In this document: positions 1 to 11,173 of the stretch, piece by piece
How the letters are laid out: each line of letters opens with the position of its first letter
How positions within the stretch are numbered: the stretch's first letter is position 1
Assembly: GCF_964656455.1 (NCBI RefSeq)
Contig: NC_135720.1
Span: forward strand, 101,878,696 to 101,942,695
Origin: Halichoerus grypus
Lineage: Eukaryota; Chordata; Mammalia; Carnivora; Phocidae
Reading direction: 5' to 3'
Length of the DNA: 64,000 nt
Made by a program: the position numbers and the translations under genes
The notes under the pieces: model-generated
Database searches by the model: none
What the model was told of the DNA's origin: nothing
The model's input: the letters and a program-made list of their open reading frames with translations, nothing else

Positions 1-1609
1 TCTCATCAGGTCTTCTCTAGTCTCACTTTCTTCTCCTTGCCTCACTGTGGGTGTGTATTAATGGATTTGTATTAATGTCATCTATTGCTATAGCTACCAG
101 AGTTTATACACAGGGTAAACCCCGGATGGAGGCTCAGCCTACTTGGAGCCCATGCAGACTGATGTAAGCCTTGTGAAGAGAGAAGTAGGGAGTATAATTA
201 GGTACGATTTATGTAAAAGGCTCTGGGTACATATATTTAAACCATTAAACATCTTCATATCATTAACTCAGCTGGTAATGCCACTTCTAGGTCTTTATTG
301 TAAGGATATGAGATGTATCCAAATATTCATGTAAAAGAAGTTTTATCACAGCCGTATAATAGTGCAAAACAGAAATTTATGTAAATGTCCAACAGTTCAA
401 CAATTAAATTAGTTAAATATATTTTATAGTTTATATGATAGAATATTACACATGTAAATTCATGTTTTGGGGAATACTTAATGATGTGAAAAAACTAATA
501 AAATGTCAGGTAATAAAATACCCAGTTTATATCCATGCCACATGGACAAGTATTTTAAAAAATAATTTTTTCAAATATTTGTCATTGTTAAAAAAATGTA
601 ATTATCTCTTTTCTGGTTACCAGATTTGTGGGATTTGTGGGAAAAGTGCAAAACAAAAACCTTCATCAGTCAGGTTTTCAGAAAACAGAAGCAACTCTTC
701 GTATTCCAAGTACTGAGGGTTTTAATCTAGGGAATGAGAGGTTTACACATCTGTTGGAATGGCCAGGGGAGCAATACTAGGAAGCTGTTACCAAAGTCTC
801 AGCCTGCACCTGCAAAGCGGGTGGTTGCCAAGAATGCACCAGAAACCACAGAGTCTGCAGGAAGCCCTGTCCACTCTCACTGAGCTCTAGGGATTGTTCC
901 ATAGCGGCAGGAGGAAAAAGCGCCCAGAAAGACGCAGCTCGGCCTGAAGCAATCCCAGGACCACGCTGCAGCGCGTGACTCGCAGGCAGCCCACAGCGCA
1001 GGTGTGCGTGGGTGGGCCCCCAGCCAGCTCCAGGGCCTCTCCTCTCCGTCTGCAGGCTGCCCCCCGTTTACCTGCAGGCCCAGTGGCGGAAATGCCATAT
1101 AGTAAAGTAAAGGAAAAAAGAAAAAAGTGTCTAAAACAAAATGCAAAAGCAACAAAAGTTTTAAAAGTGATAATACTGTGAAAGTTTCCACTTACCTCGA
1201 ACTTCCCATTTGGGGCACCCGAGTCCTGAGGTTCTACCAGGGGGACTCCTTGGGGGGGAGGGGGTCTCTAGAAGGGTAGTGTTCCACCAGTCCAGCTATC
1301 TATTACACGTGGAACAATATGTAAAGGGTTCTTTGTTCTGTTTTGGTTTTTTTTGTTGTTGTTGTTGTTGTTTTGCCTCAGAGGATTATGCAAAGGATTT
1401 GTACAGCGCAGTCCTCAATTCTGACAGAATCCTATGAGTAAGTCACTGCTCAAACTGGGGATGACTTTTTGAAATACACCCCTTAAAAACGTACTTTCTC
1501 TGACTTGTGAACTGAATTGTTCCCCTGAGCCTTTCCAACAATACTCCAAACAGAAGGGAATGGGGCTGGGACATAGGAACATTTCAGTCTGACAGGGAGA
1601 AGAGAGCCT

Positions 1610-2128
1610 ATAGTAGGCAGAATAATCACCTCTCTTCCCCACACCATAGATGTCCACGTAGATATCCTAATCCCTGGAGCCTGTGAATATATTCCCATAC
1701 ATGGCAAACAGGATTGCAGATGTGGTAAGTTAGGACCTTGAGATGGGGAGGTTAGCCTGGATTACCCAGGTGAGCCCAGTGGAATCACAAGGGCTCTTCA
1801 AGGTAGAAGAAGGAGATGGGAGATTCGGGGTCACAGGAAGTTGGGACTACACAAAAGGGTGGAGAGAGGCAATGTGAGGACTCACCCCAACATTGCTGGC
1901 TTTGAAGACAGAAAGGGAGTCCCGATTCAAGAAGCGTAGGCAGCCTGTAGAAATTGGAAAGGGCAAGGCAAGAATTCTCCCCCAGAGCCTCCAGAAATGA
2001 ACTTGGCCCTGCCAACACCTTGATTTGGCACAGTGAGACTTCTGATCTCCAGTGTGTAAGATAATACTTTCTGTTGTTTATGCCACTAGTTTGTGGTGAC
2101 CACAGAAGCAATGGGAAATGAATACAGA
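1610..2128 (+). mobile_element. MaLR/MLT1-type solo LTR (old)
   Basis: The wording TTAGGACCTTGAGATGGGGA (1731-1750), CATTGCTGGCTTTGAAGACA, CCTGCCAACACCTTGATTT and TATGCCACTAGTTTGTGGTG follows the mammalian MaLR LTR body and its 3' portion. Non-coding and highly diverged. No internal retroviral genes are attached. An antisense reading frame through it is not a gene. Confidence 0.6.
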
Positions 2129-3233
2129 GCCCTTCTCCTTCTGGGACAGGAGGGGCCCAAAGAGAGAACGAGAGCAGGGCAAGACATGAGATGTATCTTC
2201 TCAGGTCTATACTCATCTGGGAAGGAAAGGGCAGAGGAAGCAAGGGGCTCAGGAACACACAGCTACACTTGGGGAGACCCAAGAACGAGGGATGAAAGCC
2301 CCATTTCCACTAACATGTCATGGGGAGTTTCAAACTAGAGGGGTCTCATGAGGTGCCCGGCATGTTGCTAAATGTTGAACCAAGACAATAAATAGTAAAA
2401 GCAAAGGAAATAAGAGTGTAATGAGCTAGGTGTTAGATAATCATCTCTCTTCCCCTGCCTGAGCATAACTTTACCCAGAAATCTGTGGAGGCCTTAGTTA
2501 GGGGAAGCTTCGAGAATTGTTGGAAAAATCAACATGAGATGAGGCAGTGCTACGATCAGAGACCTGTTCTTGGAGAATTGGGCAGGAACCAAGTGTGTGA
2601 TCAGTGCAATGCCGTGAGAAACTCGTCAGGGTGAGCAGCACCTCAGTGGACATGGGATCAGTGAAGATACTGCCCTGGGAGACCAATGAAGACTCAAAGG
2701 ACAGAGCATAAACCTGAGGTCCTACCTCCTCCTGCTGCCAAGATGTATCTAATTTCCCAGCACACAGTCACCATCCTAAGAACAAAGACCCTTGAGTAGG
2801 GGAAACAGCTTGAGAAGAACTTTAATTGCTACTTTATATACATATAATAATGTAAGCCATATAAGATTGTTGCCTTTGAATGATAAATTTTGTCTTTTCT
2901 TCCTGCCATCAGTGGGAACAAGGGCTTTAGATCAAGATAAAATCAAATAAGCATAAAGCATTTTTACATTACACATACACAGACATATGCAATGGACTAA
3001 GATAAATATACATTATTTTCTTTCATTCTTCATTTCCTTCCCTCCTGCCACGGGACTGGTGATAATCTTGGTGAGATTAAGGAAATGGTTCCTTCTACAT
3101 CTGAATACTTTCATTGCTTTTGTCACCCTCCAGAACCTTTACCACTATTAAGAATCATAGATAACCTCTAGTTCTGTCACTTGCTCAAAATAACTAAGCC
3201 TTGAGCGCTTATCGACCAGCTGATACTCAGGGA

Positions 3234-3271
3234 AGTGCCCTGCAGATGGCTGAGTGCCCTGCAGATGGCTG
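3234..3271. repeat. 19-bp tandem duplication
   Basis: AGTGCCCTGCAGATGGCTG occurs twice back to back. Intergenic, no coding context. Confidence 0.9.
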
Positions 3272-3996
3272 GCTGAGTCTACTGGTCATGGAAAGAGTGG
3301 TCTGATGTTGTCTCACTCTGTTCTCCCCCCCACGCCTGTACCACCTCTATAGTCTTCCTGATGACCTTACCCTTTCTGGGATACTATTCTTCTGTTTCTG
3401 TGGCTCTGTAGTCATCACCATGATACGGACGCTTTAATTCCGTTTTCTCGGAATTAAAAAGTCATTTTAGGCTTAGAATTTGAGCTGAAAATAGATTTGC
3501 TTTTTCAAGCATAGTCATAGCACCATGGACTCTCCAACGACTCCCTGCCCTGGGCTGTCATGCCGGACTCCAACTCTGTGGCAATTATACTAGGCCCTTG
3601 GGGAGAAGACAGAGTGGCAAAGTAAGAGATGCTTGATCAGAATCTCCGTAAGAAGCCCACAGCACAAGCTCACTATTTTGTGAGCTTGTTTCCTAAGTGC
3701 CCGTGGAGGAGATTTGTTGTCTTTGGCCTGGTTGATATAGGAACACATGGCAAGACAAAATGGAGAAACAGAAGCAGCTCCCAGCGAAGCAAGGATGGAC
3801 AATAGCAGATCACGTGTGTGAGAAGATCTGAAGAACCACTACAGCAACCTGGGTTCAGAGGAGCCTTCATGGTATCAACAAACAGGAGGAAGATCGTTTG
3901 GTTGCTGTTGTTGTGATGAGATACAAATACAAAGCGCTCAGGGCCCCCTTTCTCTCTCTTCTCTGAGTATGGTAAGAGGGAAAGGCTTTAAGTTAT

Positions 3997-4096
3997 GAGT
4001 AATTTTTTTTTTAAATCTTTTTTTTTTTAAGATTTTTTATTTATTTATTTGACAGAGAAAGAGACAGCGGGAGAAGGAACACAAGAGTAATTTTTT
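3997..4096 (-). mobile_element. Can-SINE, truncated to its tail
   Basis: About 75 bp of SINE 3' tail (AAGATTTTTTATTTATTTAT, GACAGAGAAAGAGACAGC) flanked on both sides by GAGTAATTTTT. The flanking duplication shows it inserted already 5'-truncated. Confidence 0.75.
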
Positions 4097-4151
4097 AAAA
4101 ATCTCCTAAGATATCAGGGAAGAGACAAGATTTGAGTGATTTGCCAAATTC

Positions 4152-4386
4152 ACACAGCTACTAATTTTTTTTTTTTTAATTTATTTATTAGAGAGCGAGC
4201 GAGAGAGAAACAGCATGAGAGGGGAGAGGGTCAGAGGGAGAAGCAGGCTCCCCGCTGAGCAGGGAGCCCGATGTGGGACTCGATCCCGGGACTCGATCCC
4301 GGGACTCCGGGATCATGACCCGAGCCGAAGGCAGTCGCTTAACCAACTGAGCCACCCAGGCGCCCCAACACAGCTACTAATTTTTT
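4152..4386 (-). mobile_element. Can-SINE, full, with target duplications
   Basis: Body 4171-4366, flanked by ACACAGCTACTAATTTTTT at 4152-4170 and 4368-4386. Contains an internal 14-bp tandem duplication (GACTCGATCCCGGG) near 4277-4304, inside the A-box/B-box derived part. Confidence 0.95.
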
Positions 4387-4924
4387 AGCCAGTTTTCAAA
4401 GCCAGATCTCTTGGATTCCGAGGCCTCAATTCTTTTCATTGTATCATGTGGAACTCAGCAGAAGTGGCTAGGTGCTTGTGTCCTACTTCTGCATGAATTC
4501 AAAGGGCTGGAGCCCAAAGATTTTATTTGCAGCTTCTACAAGCCTTTTTACTCAAGACACACAAAAGCAGCTGAGCTTTATTTGACTACCATCTAGTGGT
4601 CATTTCTTTATGGGAGCCAAGTAAGGCTTTTCTTTCCCCACCTTGACTGAAAAGCCATGAAAATCACTTACGTTTGCAAAGATGTACACTAAGAAACAGA
4701 GAATGTTCCTTAAAATCTTATATGTGACCGCATCACACAAACAAATCTAAACAGACTATGGGATCACTGAAAATGGATTTTGTAAATTATCTAGTCTCCC
4801 TCACTGATGGAAAAATTTGATAATATAAAGGATTACGAAGACTGAAAGAACTAAGAATAGAAATTTCCCAATGCAGGCTCCTTCTTTCCCATACATTATC
4901 TATGTAGGGCTAGCATACCATCAA

Positions 4925-5140
4925 GAACACAGGCTTCAAAACCTGTCTGGGTTTAGCGCCATCTCTTATTAGCCCAGCAGACTTGGCCAAGTTGCTTAGC
5001 CCCTCAAGCCTGTTTCCTCATCTGTGCAGCGTAACAATAGTGCCTATTACATAAAATTGCCAAGATACATGATAGATGACAAATGTTACCTGCAACAGTG
5101 CTTGGAACATGGTAAGCACAATGCATACATTAGCTCAGCA
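4925..5140 (+). repeat. MIR SINE (ancient)
   Basis: Tokens AAACCTGTCTGGGTTTAGC, GACTTGGCCAAGTTGCTTAG, TTTCCTCATCTGTGCAGC and CAACAGTGCTTGGAACATGG match the MIR core and 3' end in order. Diverged and lacking clear target duplications. Confidence 0.75.
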
Positions 5141-5714
5141 TTTGACATGATACCTATTTTTAAAGATAAATTTCCTGTTAACCTTAGGGTAATTAAACTG
5201 ACCACTTAGGGGCGCCTGGGTGTCACAGGGATTTCTATTTGCAGGATCAAGCCTTTGTTTGAGGAGAATGTTTTACACATCTGAATACAGCACAAGCTAT
5301 AAAGGTCCTTGTGTGTAGTGTGTCTGATCACTCACCTTTGAACGGTGTCAGTTACGTGCTGACTAGCTCAGGGAGGAGTTCGACAAGGGAGGGAACGTAG
5401 CTTTAATTCCATCTGTTACCGAAACACGCTCTCAGCAGAGCAGTTTTCTTTCCTAAGAGCATGTCTCTCTCCCCTTGGTTTTCAGCCTTCAAATTAATAG
5501 TGTGGCTTCTCTTTCAGTCCCATGTCCCGTGCCATTCTGCCATACAGGACTTGGGCCTAAGATGATCAGATAAACATTTCAGAGGAATCTGCATCTGACA
5601 CAGGTCTGGGGAGGCTTATGTCAGTATTCAGGCTGTCCCTCATTTTGTTCCAAATCTCAAAGCGTTTGGGAGGTTATTATTTTTTTTATTATAAATTGTG
5701 GTTGTTTCCTTATT

Positions 5715-5930
5715 GGAGAGCGATTTTTTAAACGAGTTTGATAGAGAGACAGCGAGACCAGGAACACAAGCGGGAGTGGGAGGGGGAGAAGCAAGCTTCC
5801 CGCTGAGCAGGGAGCCCGATGTGGGGCTCGATCCCAGGACCCTGGGATCATGACCTGAGCCGAAGGCAGACGCTTATCGACTGAGCCACCCAGGCGCCCA
5901 GAGAGTGATCCAGGTGCCAGGAGAGCGATG
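5715..5930 (-). mobile_element. Can-SINE with target duplications
   Basis: Body 5725-5900 ending CCACCCAGGCGCCC. GGAGAGCGAT flanks at 5715 and again near 5920. The tail is degraded and lacks a clean AAATAAATAAA run. Confidence 0.9.
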
Positions 5931-6615
5931 TTTTTTACATCTCTTTTTTAATCTACTAAATCCATTTTTCATCCTGTTTGTTTTTAGTCAGTTTCAAGGG
6001 AGATGAGGAGTAAAAATGTCTCTGTCATCAGATTGTATTTGCGTTCTGTTCAATTAATGTTTTAGGAATAGTTCTAAAAATACACTATATACTATGAAAT
6101 GTTAAGTGATTTTCTTTACTGAAGAATTAAGTTACTCAGTACACTTCTTAAAAATGAGTTTTACTTTTAATAACTTTATTCACCCAATTTTTTTGGAACT
6201 GAAATGTAGCTAATAAAAAACACTTGTAACCTGATAGGAAAAAAATACCACCCAATAGTTGCAAAATGAAAACCACAACACCTTCTGTGATAGAAAAGAT
6301 TACTGGCTCTATGCAAAATATTGATACCTATTTCTAAATTTATTTTCCTTATATATATATATACAAGCATATTCACAATAAAGGTCTTTGTGGCAAAATG
6401 AAAGCAATGTTTAGTATTCAGAAACAAATTTTAACACCAAGACCCACCCAGTCTACTCTCTAAATCTTAACTGGCAAGTAATAAAGCCAAACAGATTGAG
6501 TTAAACTGCTATCTGCTTTCATTTCCTAGAATTAAACCTGCAAATTGTATTTTCATATAAAACCATCTGCACAGGGATTGGATTGTTCAACCTCTTCAAT
6601 GTCCCTTCAAATACT

Positions 6616-7079
6616 AAAATTCTATAATCCAAAAGACAATGACGTCGTTTTGGAATGTTGGTGAGGTTCTGGAGTCGACGGCCAAGATTTTAGAGCCGTG
6701 TTTGGTACAAAAAGGGTTTTACTAGAGCACGGGGACGAGAAGGAGCTGAGGCCCTGGGACTGTGAGGAACAACTGATTTTATACTTTGGGGGTGGGGGAA
6801 GTAAAGATAAGGGAAGTTTCAAAAGGATTTTCATTATGCTAAAGAAGACTCACAGGATACTGGAGGTCTTGCTGTTGTCAAACCAAGGCTCTTTTTCCCT
6901 CTAGCAAGGTATTAATACTAAGACAATTGGGAACTTCCTGGAGGAACATTATACTCTGCCGGCCTCAAGTATTTGTCAATGGGCTGCAGGTTATAAGGAC
7001 ATTTAATCTTATCTACATTTCCTTCTGCCTTTGTTTCCCACACCAATAAAAATAAAAAATAAAATTCTATAATCCAAAA
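6616..7079 (+). mobile_element. 426-bp retro-inserted segment with 19-bp target duplications
   Basis: AAAATTCTATAATCCAAAA occurs exactly at 6616-6634 and again at 7061-7079. Between them, 6635-7060 ends in CACACCAATAAAAATAAAAAAT, an AATAAA signal plus A-rich tail. The duplication begins with AAAA, the L1 endonuclease preference. These are the marks of L1-mediated insertion of a polyadenylated RNA. The body (GACAATGACGTCGTTTTGG at its start) is not a Can-SINE or L1, and has a 5' end with several CpGs. It could be a retrocopy of a noncoding or LTR-derived transcript. I do not recognise the source. Confidence 0.8.
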
Positions 7080-8188
7080 CTTCACCATCCTGTACCTGGC
7101 AGGCTTAATTTATGCCTAGTGTTTATCAAGGCCAGTAAGAAGCATGTAGAAATTTTCAAACTACATTTTTAACTTAAATGACTTGCCACTTTTTTTTTTT
7201 TTCTGTATTACTTCATATTGGTGTCTTATCCCTTTTCTAGGATTCAAATCTTCAGGGGATTCCTAAAAAGCCTACAGTCGTGTATGTGGCATATTTTCAG
7301 CAAGAGTACATGGGCCTTGATGTCTTCTGGACTCTTTGTTTTTTTATTTTACCAGGACTTCCAGTTGCGAGATCAGAAACCCAAAAAATTTAAGAGCAAG
7401 TTTATGCTTAAGGAACCAAGCAGTGGATGGATAGCTGGGATTTAGGAAGGACTGTAATCAGTTTTAAAATTCTCTGGATTGTTTCCATCTCTTTATGCTC
7501 TATTTAAAGATCTGTTCTTCCAAATCAGCTTTTTCCAGATGACAGACTATTAACTGAGAGCACTCCCATGCTGAGACCAGTGCTGTTTCAAAAAAAAAAA
7601 AGAAAGAAAAAAAATTTTTTTCTTTCAAATTTTTACAATCAGTCTCTAAGTCAGGAACTCAATTTGGGCAAAGTACTCTCCCTTGGGTCAATCACTGGGT
7701 GGTCAGGGAGGCAGAATCTTTAAGATGGTAGCAGTTCTATTTGAATATAATGCAAATATAAGGAGCTATCTCCCCCAAAAGAAAGAGATGCTGTACTCAA
7801 AAACAGGGGGAGAAGAACTACTATGCCTTTCTTTTAAATCTTATCTAATTTACATCATAGAAAAGTATAACAGAAACTTCCACTAAAAAAAAAAAAAAAT
7901 CCACTCTATGCCAAGTATTCTGCAACATACTTATATATACATCATTTCAAATTATCCCAATAAACTTGTGAGGTAGAAATTATCATCTCACAGTTTCAGG
8001 GGGAAAAGAGACTCGCAAAGGTTCAGTAAAAGTCACGTAGGTCTAGAACTTTCAATGCTTTCATTTTACTATTTACATTGTTTCCCTTATTTGGAAAACT
8101 CAAAGTAATAGAATTTTCAATTTGCAATAAACATATGCTGATGTGAATGAAAAATTAATAAAGACCAACACAACTGGCAATACCATTC

Positions 8189-8194
8189 TTTATT
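8189..8194 (-). terminator. CD2AP: Poly(A) signal AATAAA for CD2AP
   Basis: On the minus strand AATAAAG is followed about 15-25 bases later by a GU-rich stretch (AGTTGTGTTGGTCTTT), the normal layout of a cleavage/polyadenylation site. Cleavage would fall near 8172-8180. The distance from the stop fits the expected long CD2AP mRNA. Confidence 0.75.
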
Positions 8195-8740
8195 GTTTTT
8201 CTTCTTGAGGGAGAAGCATGCTTTTTTACAGCACCTGTAAACAAGTCAGTGAAGTATACTATTTTGAGTTTCCCCACATATATATTATTTTTATTTTTTT
8301 GGAATGTTAGAATACCACAACGCCAACTGCATTACATAATAGTTACTGAAGGCAAGTCAGGCTAAAACAAGGGTAAAGTTTTATGGCTAAAAATATTCAT
8401 AGCAGCAACTTTTAAAAGATGATTTTATTAAATCAAATCATTGCACTTGGTCATTTTATTGCTACAGCAAAACAAGGCCATTAAATTTTTAACGCTTCTC
8501 ATTTCTGATTTTAACTGATTGTCTTATTCTGTTCATACATTTCAAGTTTAAACGCAAGCACAAAATGTTTACCAACAACTCAAGAGAGCACTTGGGTTTT
8601 TTTTTCCCCCCTGTGATCACAGTAAAGCATAAAAAAGAGAACCCCCATTCTCTTCCTATCTTCAGACTTACATTTTGTAAAGAGGTAACACCTTTATAGT
8701 AAGACCAACCACTAAAGCTTGGTGGTCACACACAAGCAAG

Positions 8741-8768
8741 CACACACACACACACACACACACACACA
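8741..8768 (-). repeat. (CA)14 / (UG)n in CD2AP 3' UTR
   Basis: 28 bp of CA on the plus strand, read as UG repeats in CD2AP mRNA, about 550 nt before the poly(A) signal. UG runs are known binding sites for TDP-43 and CELF proteins; binding here is inference. Confidence 0.9.
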
Positions 8769-10107
8769 ATACTTCCAATATTGAAATACAAGTAGGAAAA
8801 TTAGTAATATTATGTGTTTCAAAGAATAGCAGACCTGAAAAATACATTCACTAATAATTTGGCAATGACAGATTCTACGCTGTTCATCTCTAGTCTGTCA
8901 TTTATACTCACTCATAGAAAAAACAATGATTTATCCCCAAATAAAGGCTATTTTTTGATATGAACTTTATGAATAAAAATAATAAAATTCCCACAACAAG
9001 AGCAAATACTGGTAAATTGCTAGATTGAAGTAATCATTTTTCCCTTGAGTTTGGCTTTAAGAACTTTACTTTTTGATCAAGGGCAGAAAAATAGAGCCAC
9101 AATAATTTTCCAATAGAGACACAGTACTTTAATTTCTATTCTGACTGAGGAGTATACAAAGCAGATACTTTAAATGTATGTCAGCATTCATGACCACCTT
9201 CATTTTATGCACTAGTGAGAAAATGACCAAGAAAAACTTTAAGAACCATCTGAAATCTGCTGGAAACTTCCCTCACCCCATTATCAGGGTGAAGAGGGGT
9301 CACTTAATAGATGTTCCAGTCAGAAAGCTGGAGAATGATTTCTAGGATACAATGTTTTTATTTCTACCTAAGGACTTAATTAAAAGAAAATAAAATCTAA
9401 ATAACATAAAATAAAAAAAAAGAAAATCTAATTTTTTTAGCAAGAAGGAAATCATTCGACAAGTCATTTAAAAATATTAGGATAGGAGTAAACAATTTCG
9501 TTCAGTAGTGACCTAATCAGAAAAGCCCAAGGACTCTTTAAAGAGTTAAAATGTACATACTCAATGCACAATCATGTTTCCTGAATTTAACATTAAGTAA
9601 TTCCTGGAATTTCTATTATTTTCTACTTCAGTTCTCTTTTATGTGAGACAACATGGCAAAATTTCATTAACACAAGATTTCAGTATATAAGATTAAAACT
9701 TAAAGGAAAATATTGGTTTGGTCGTTTAAAATAACACAAAACAGAAGCATGATAGGTGGTACTCAAAATCTGAAAGTCTTTGCTATAATAAAGCTTAAAA
9801 TCTAATTTTTTTATAAATGAAAAGTCAATTTTTCAGTTTTTAATATAAACCCACATATTTTAAGACATGTTATCTATAGAAACAACATTTTAAAACGTTC
9901 AACTGTTCATAAGTGACTCTGAAGAAATTACTAATTCATCCATCCTGTGAAAATGCATTTTGAATATGGTCAACTATATTTGGTTTTAAATAAGCTGTAC
10001 TGTTATGTTTTATGATATACTAACACCCTGGTACCTAAATGACAGCCTAAAATATCTCCACCAGTTAGTTTGGTCTTTTAGGTAAACTACACATTGTAAA
10101 ACCTGAG

Positions 10108-10115
10108 TATTTACA
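10108..10115 (-). promoter_or_regulatory. Pumilio-type motif in 3' UTR
   Basis: UGUAAAUA on the CD2AP sense strand, the PUM1/2 recognition octamer, about 1.0 kb after the stop. One match is expected by chance at modest frequency in AT-rich sequence. Confidence 0.4.
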
Positions 10116-11131
10116 TGATGATAATTTGTCAAAGTATGAAACCTCACACCGAAGTTCTCAATGTTCTGAATTTTGTTCTCCTCATATTACCATTATTAAA
10201 AATCAGAGGGAGGAGCATGAAGAACTCAATCACAAGATCACAAAATGAGTAATATCTGAGCCTGTAAAATAAGCAGAAAAGTACAGCAATAAGGCTGGTG
10301 TTTGCATATTATATGTGCTGTAGTTTCTAGGCACAGGTTAAGGGTTAAATTGACATTTTTAGTTCCTCGACCTAATGAATTTAAAATATAGCTCGTATTT
10401 TCCCAAATATAGTTAACAATCCAATACGTTTTAACTAAATTCCTTTTATGAATCCTATAGTGCAAGCAATATAAAATATTCTAAAAATTGAAGAAATTAT
10501 TTTGGTTGTTTCATTAGTTATTACTATATGCTTGGGTGAATAATCTGGTTTATAGCTAGGAAACTCCTATTTCACCACCCAGAGTATAAACAGCACTGCA
10601 AACAAACAGGCACAACAGTGTAATCCTGGGTAAGAAGCTAAAAGTAAAAAATATATATATATACAAAGTTTATATCCCTTATGTATTATGGGAAAAGTAG
10701 TGGCTATAGTTACTATAAAGCTAATTTGTCCCTCTCAAATAGTATATTTTACAGATTATTTGTAAAGATATCACCATATTTATAGTATAGATCTCTTTAA
10801 AAATAATACTACAAGTTTCAATAAAAAGACTATTGTGAACTTTCTTTCCTTTTTATACAGATTCAGTAGTATTTTCAAGCAAACTAAAAAAAAAAAAAGT
10901 TTGCAATTCCAGCACATAAGAAATAAGGCCTCTTCTTTTTTCATATTGGCAAAACAAAATATATATAAAAAAAAATCCACCCTCTCCCTACTTTTCTATA
11001 GATTATAGTTCAAATACTCATATTTCTTTATCAGGACAACAGCATTTGTTATTTTTAAGTAACAAGTCAGTTGAAATTCATAGTGTTGCTTCTGAATCCC
11101 TGGAACCTTAAGAACACGGGGCCATGCCATT

Positions 11132-11173
11132 TTAAGAAGACAGGACTGCTTTTTTCAGCTTCTCTATTTCCAC
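11132..11173 (-). CDS. CD2AP: CD2AP exon 18, coding end
   Basis: 42 coding bases: VEIEKLKKAVLSS then stop TAA (11132-11134), residues about 627-639. It closes the coiled coil. The first codon after the acceptor is GTG (Val), where human CD2AP as I recall it has Met. The acceptor is TATATCTTAG at 11174 and above. The exon continues as the 3' UTR. Confidence 0.96.
   Translation of the reverse strand: MEIEKLKKAVLSS

Larger units (their letters stand above)
1..8174. other. Intergenic DNA downstream of CD2AP
   Basis: No coding exon is supported here. It holds an old MaLR-type LTR (about 1610-2128), a 19-bp tandem duplication (3234-3271), three Can-SINEs, a MIR (4925-5140), and a 426-bp retro-insertion (6635-7060). 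720-1190 is locally GC- and CpG-richer without a recognisable gene. By mammalian synteny the next gene should be an adhesion GPCR of the ADGRF group, but no exon of it is visible. Confidence 0.7.
8175..11131 (-). other. CD2AP: CD2AP 3' UTR
   Basis: About 2.95 kb of AT-rich sequence from the stop codon to the poly(A) signal at 8189-8194, a length similar to the human 3' UTR. It contains no SINE or LINE, unlike most of the window. Visible elements in the RNA sense: a (UG)n run at 8741-8768, a Pumilio-type UGUAAAUA at 10108-10115, and many AUUUA pentamers. The exact cleavage point is inferred, and earlier poly(A) signals could give shorter forms. Confidence 0.8.

Noticed and set aside
900..1090. 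Local GC/CpG-richer patch as a promoter or CpG island
   Set aside because: Too short and weak, with no exon, TSS motif or gene beside it; more likely old repeat or exon-like noise.
1785..2282. 165-codon minus-strand frame
   Set aside because: Mostly antisense of an old MaLR-type LTR; no recognisable domain and no splice context.
7561..7620. A/T homopolymer runs as terminators
   Set aside because: Simple sequence in AT-rich intergenic DNA without a transcript that would need them.
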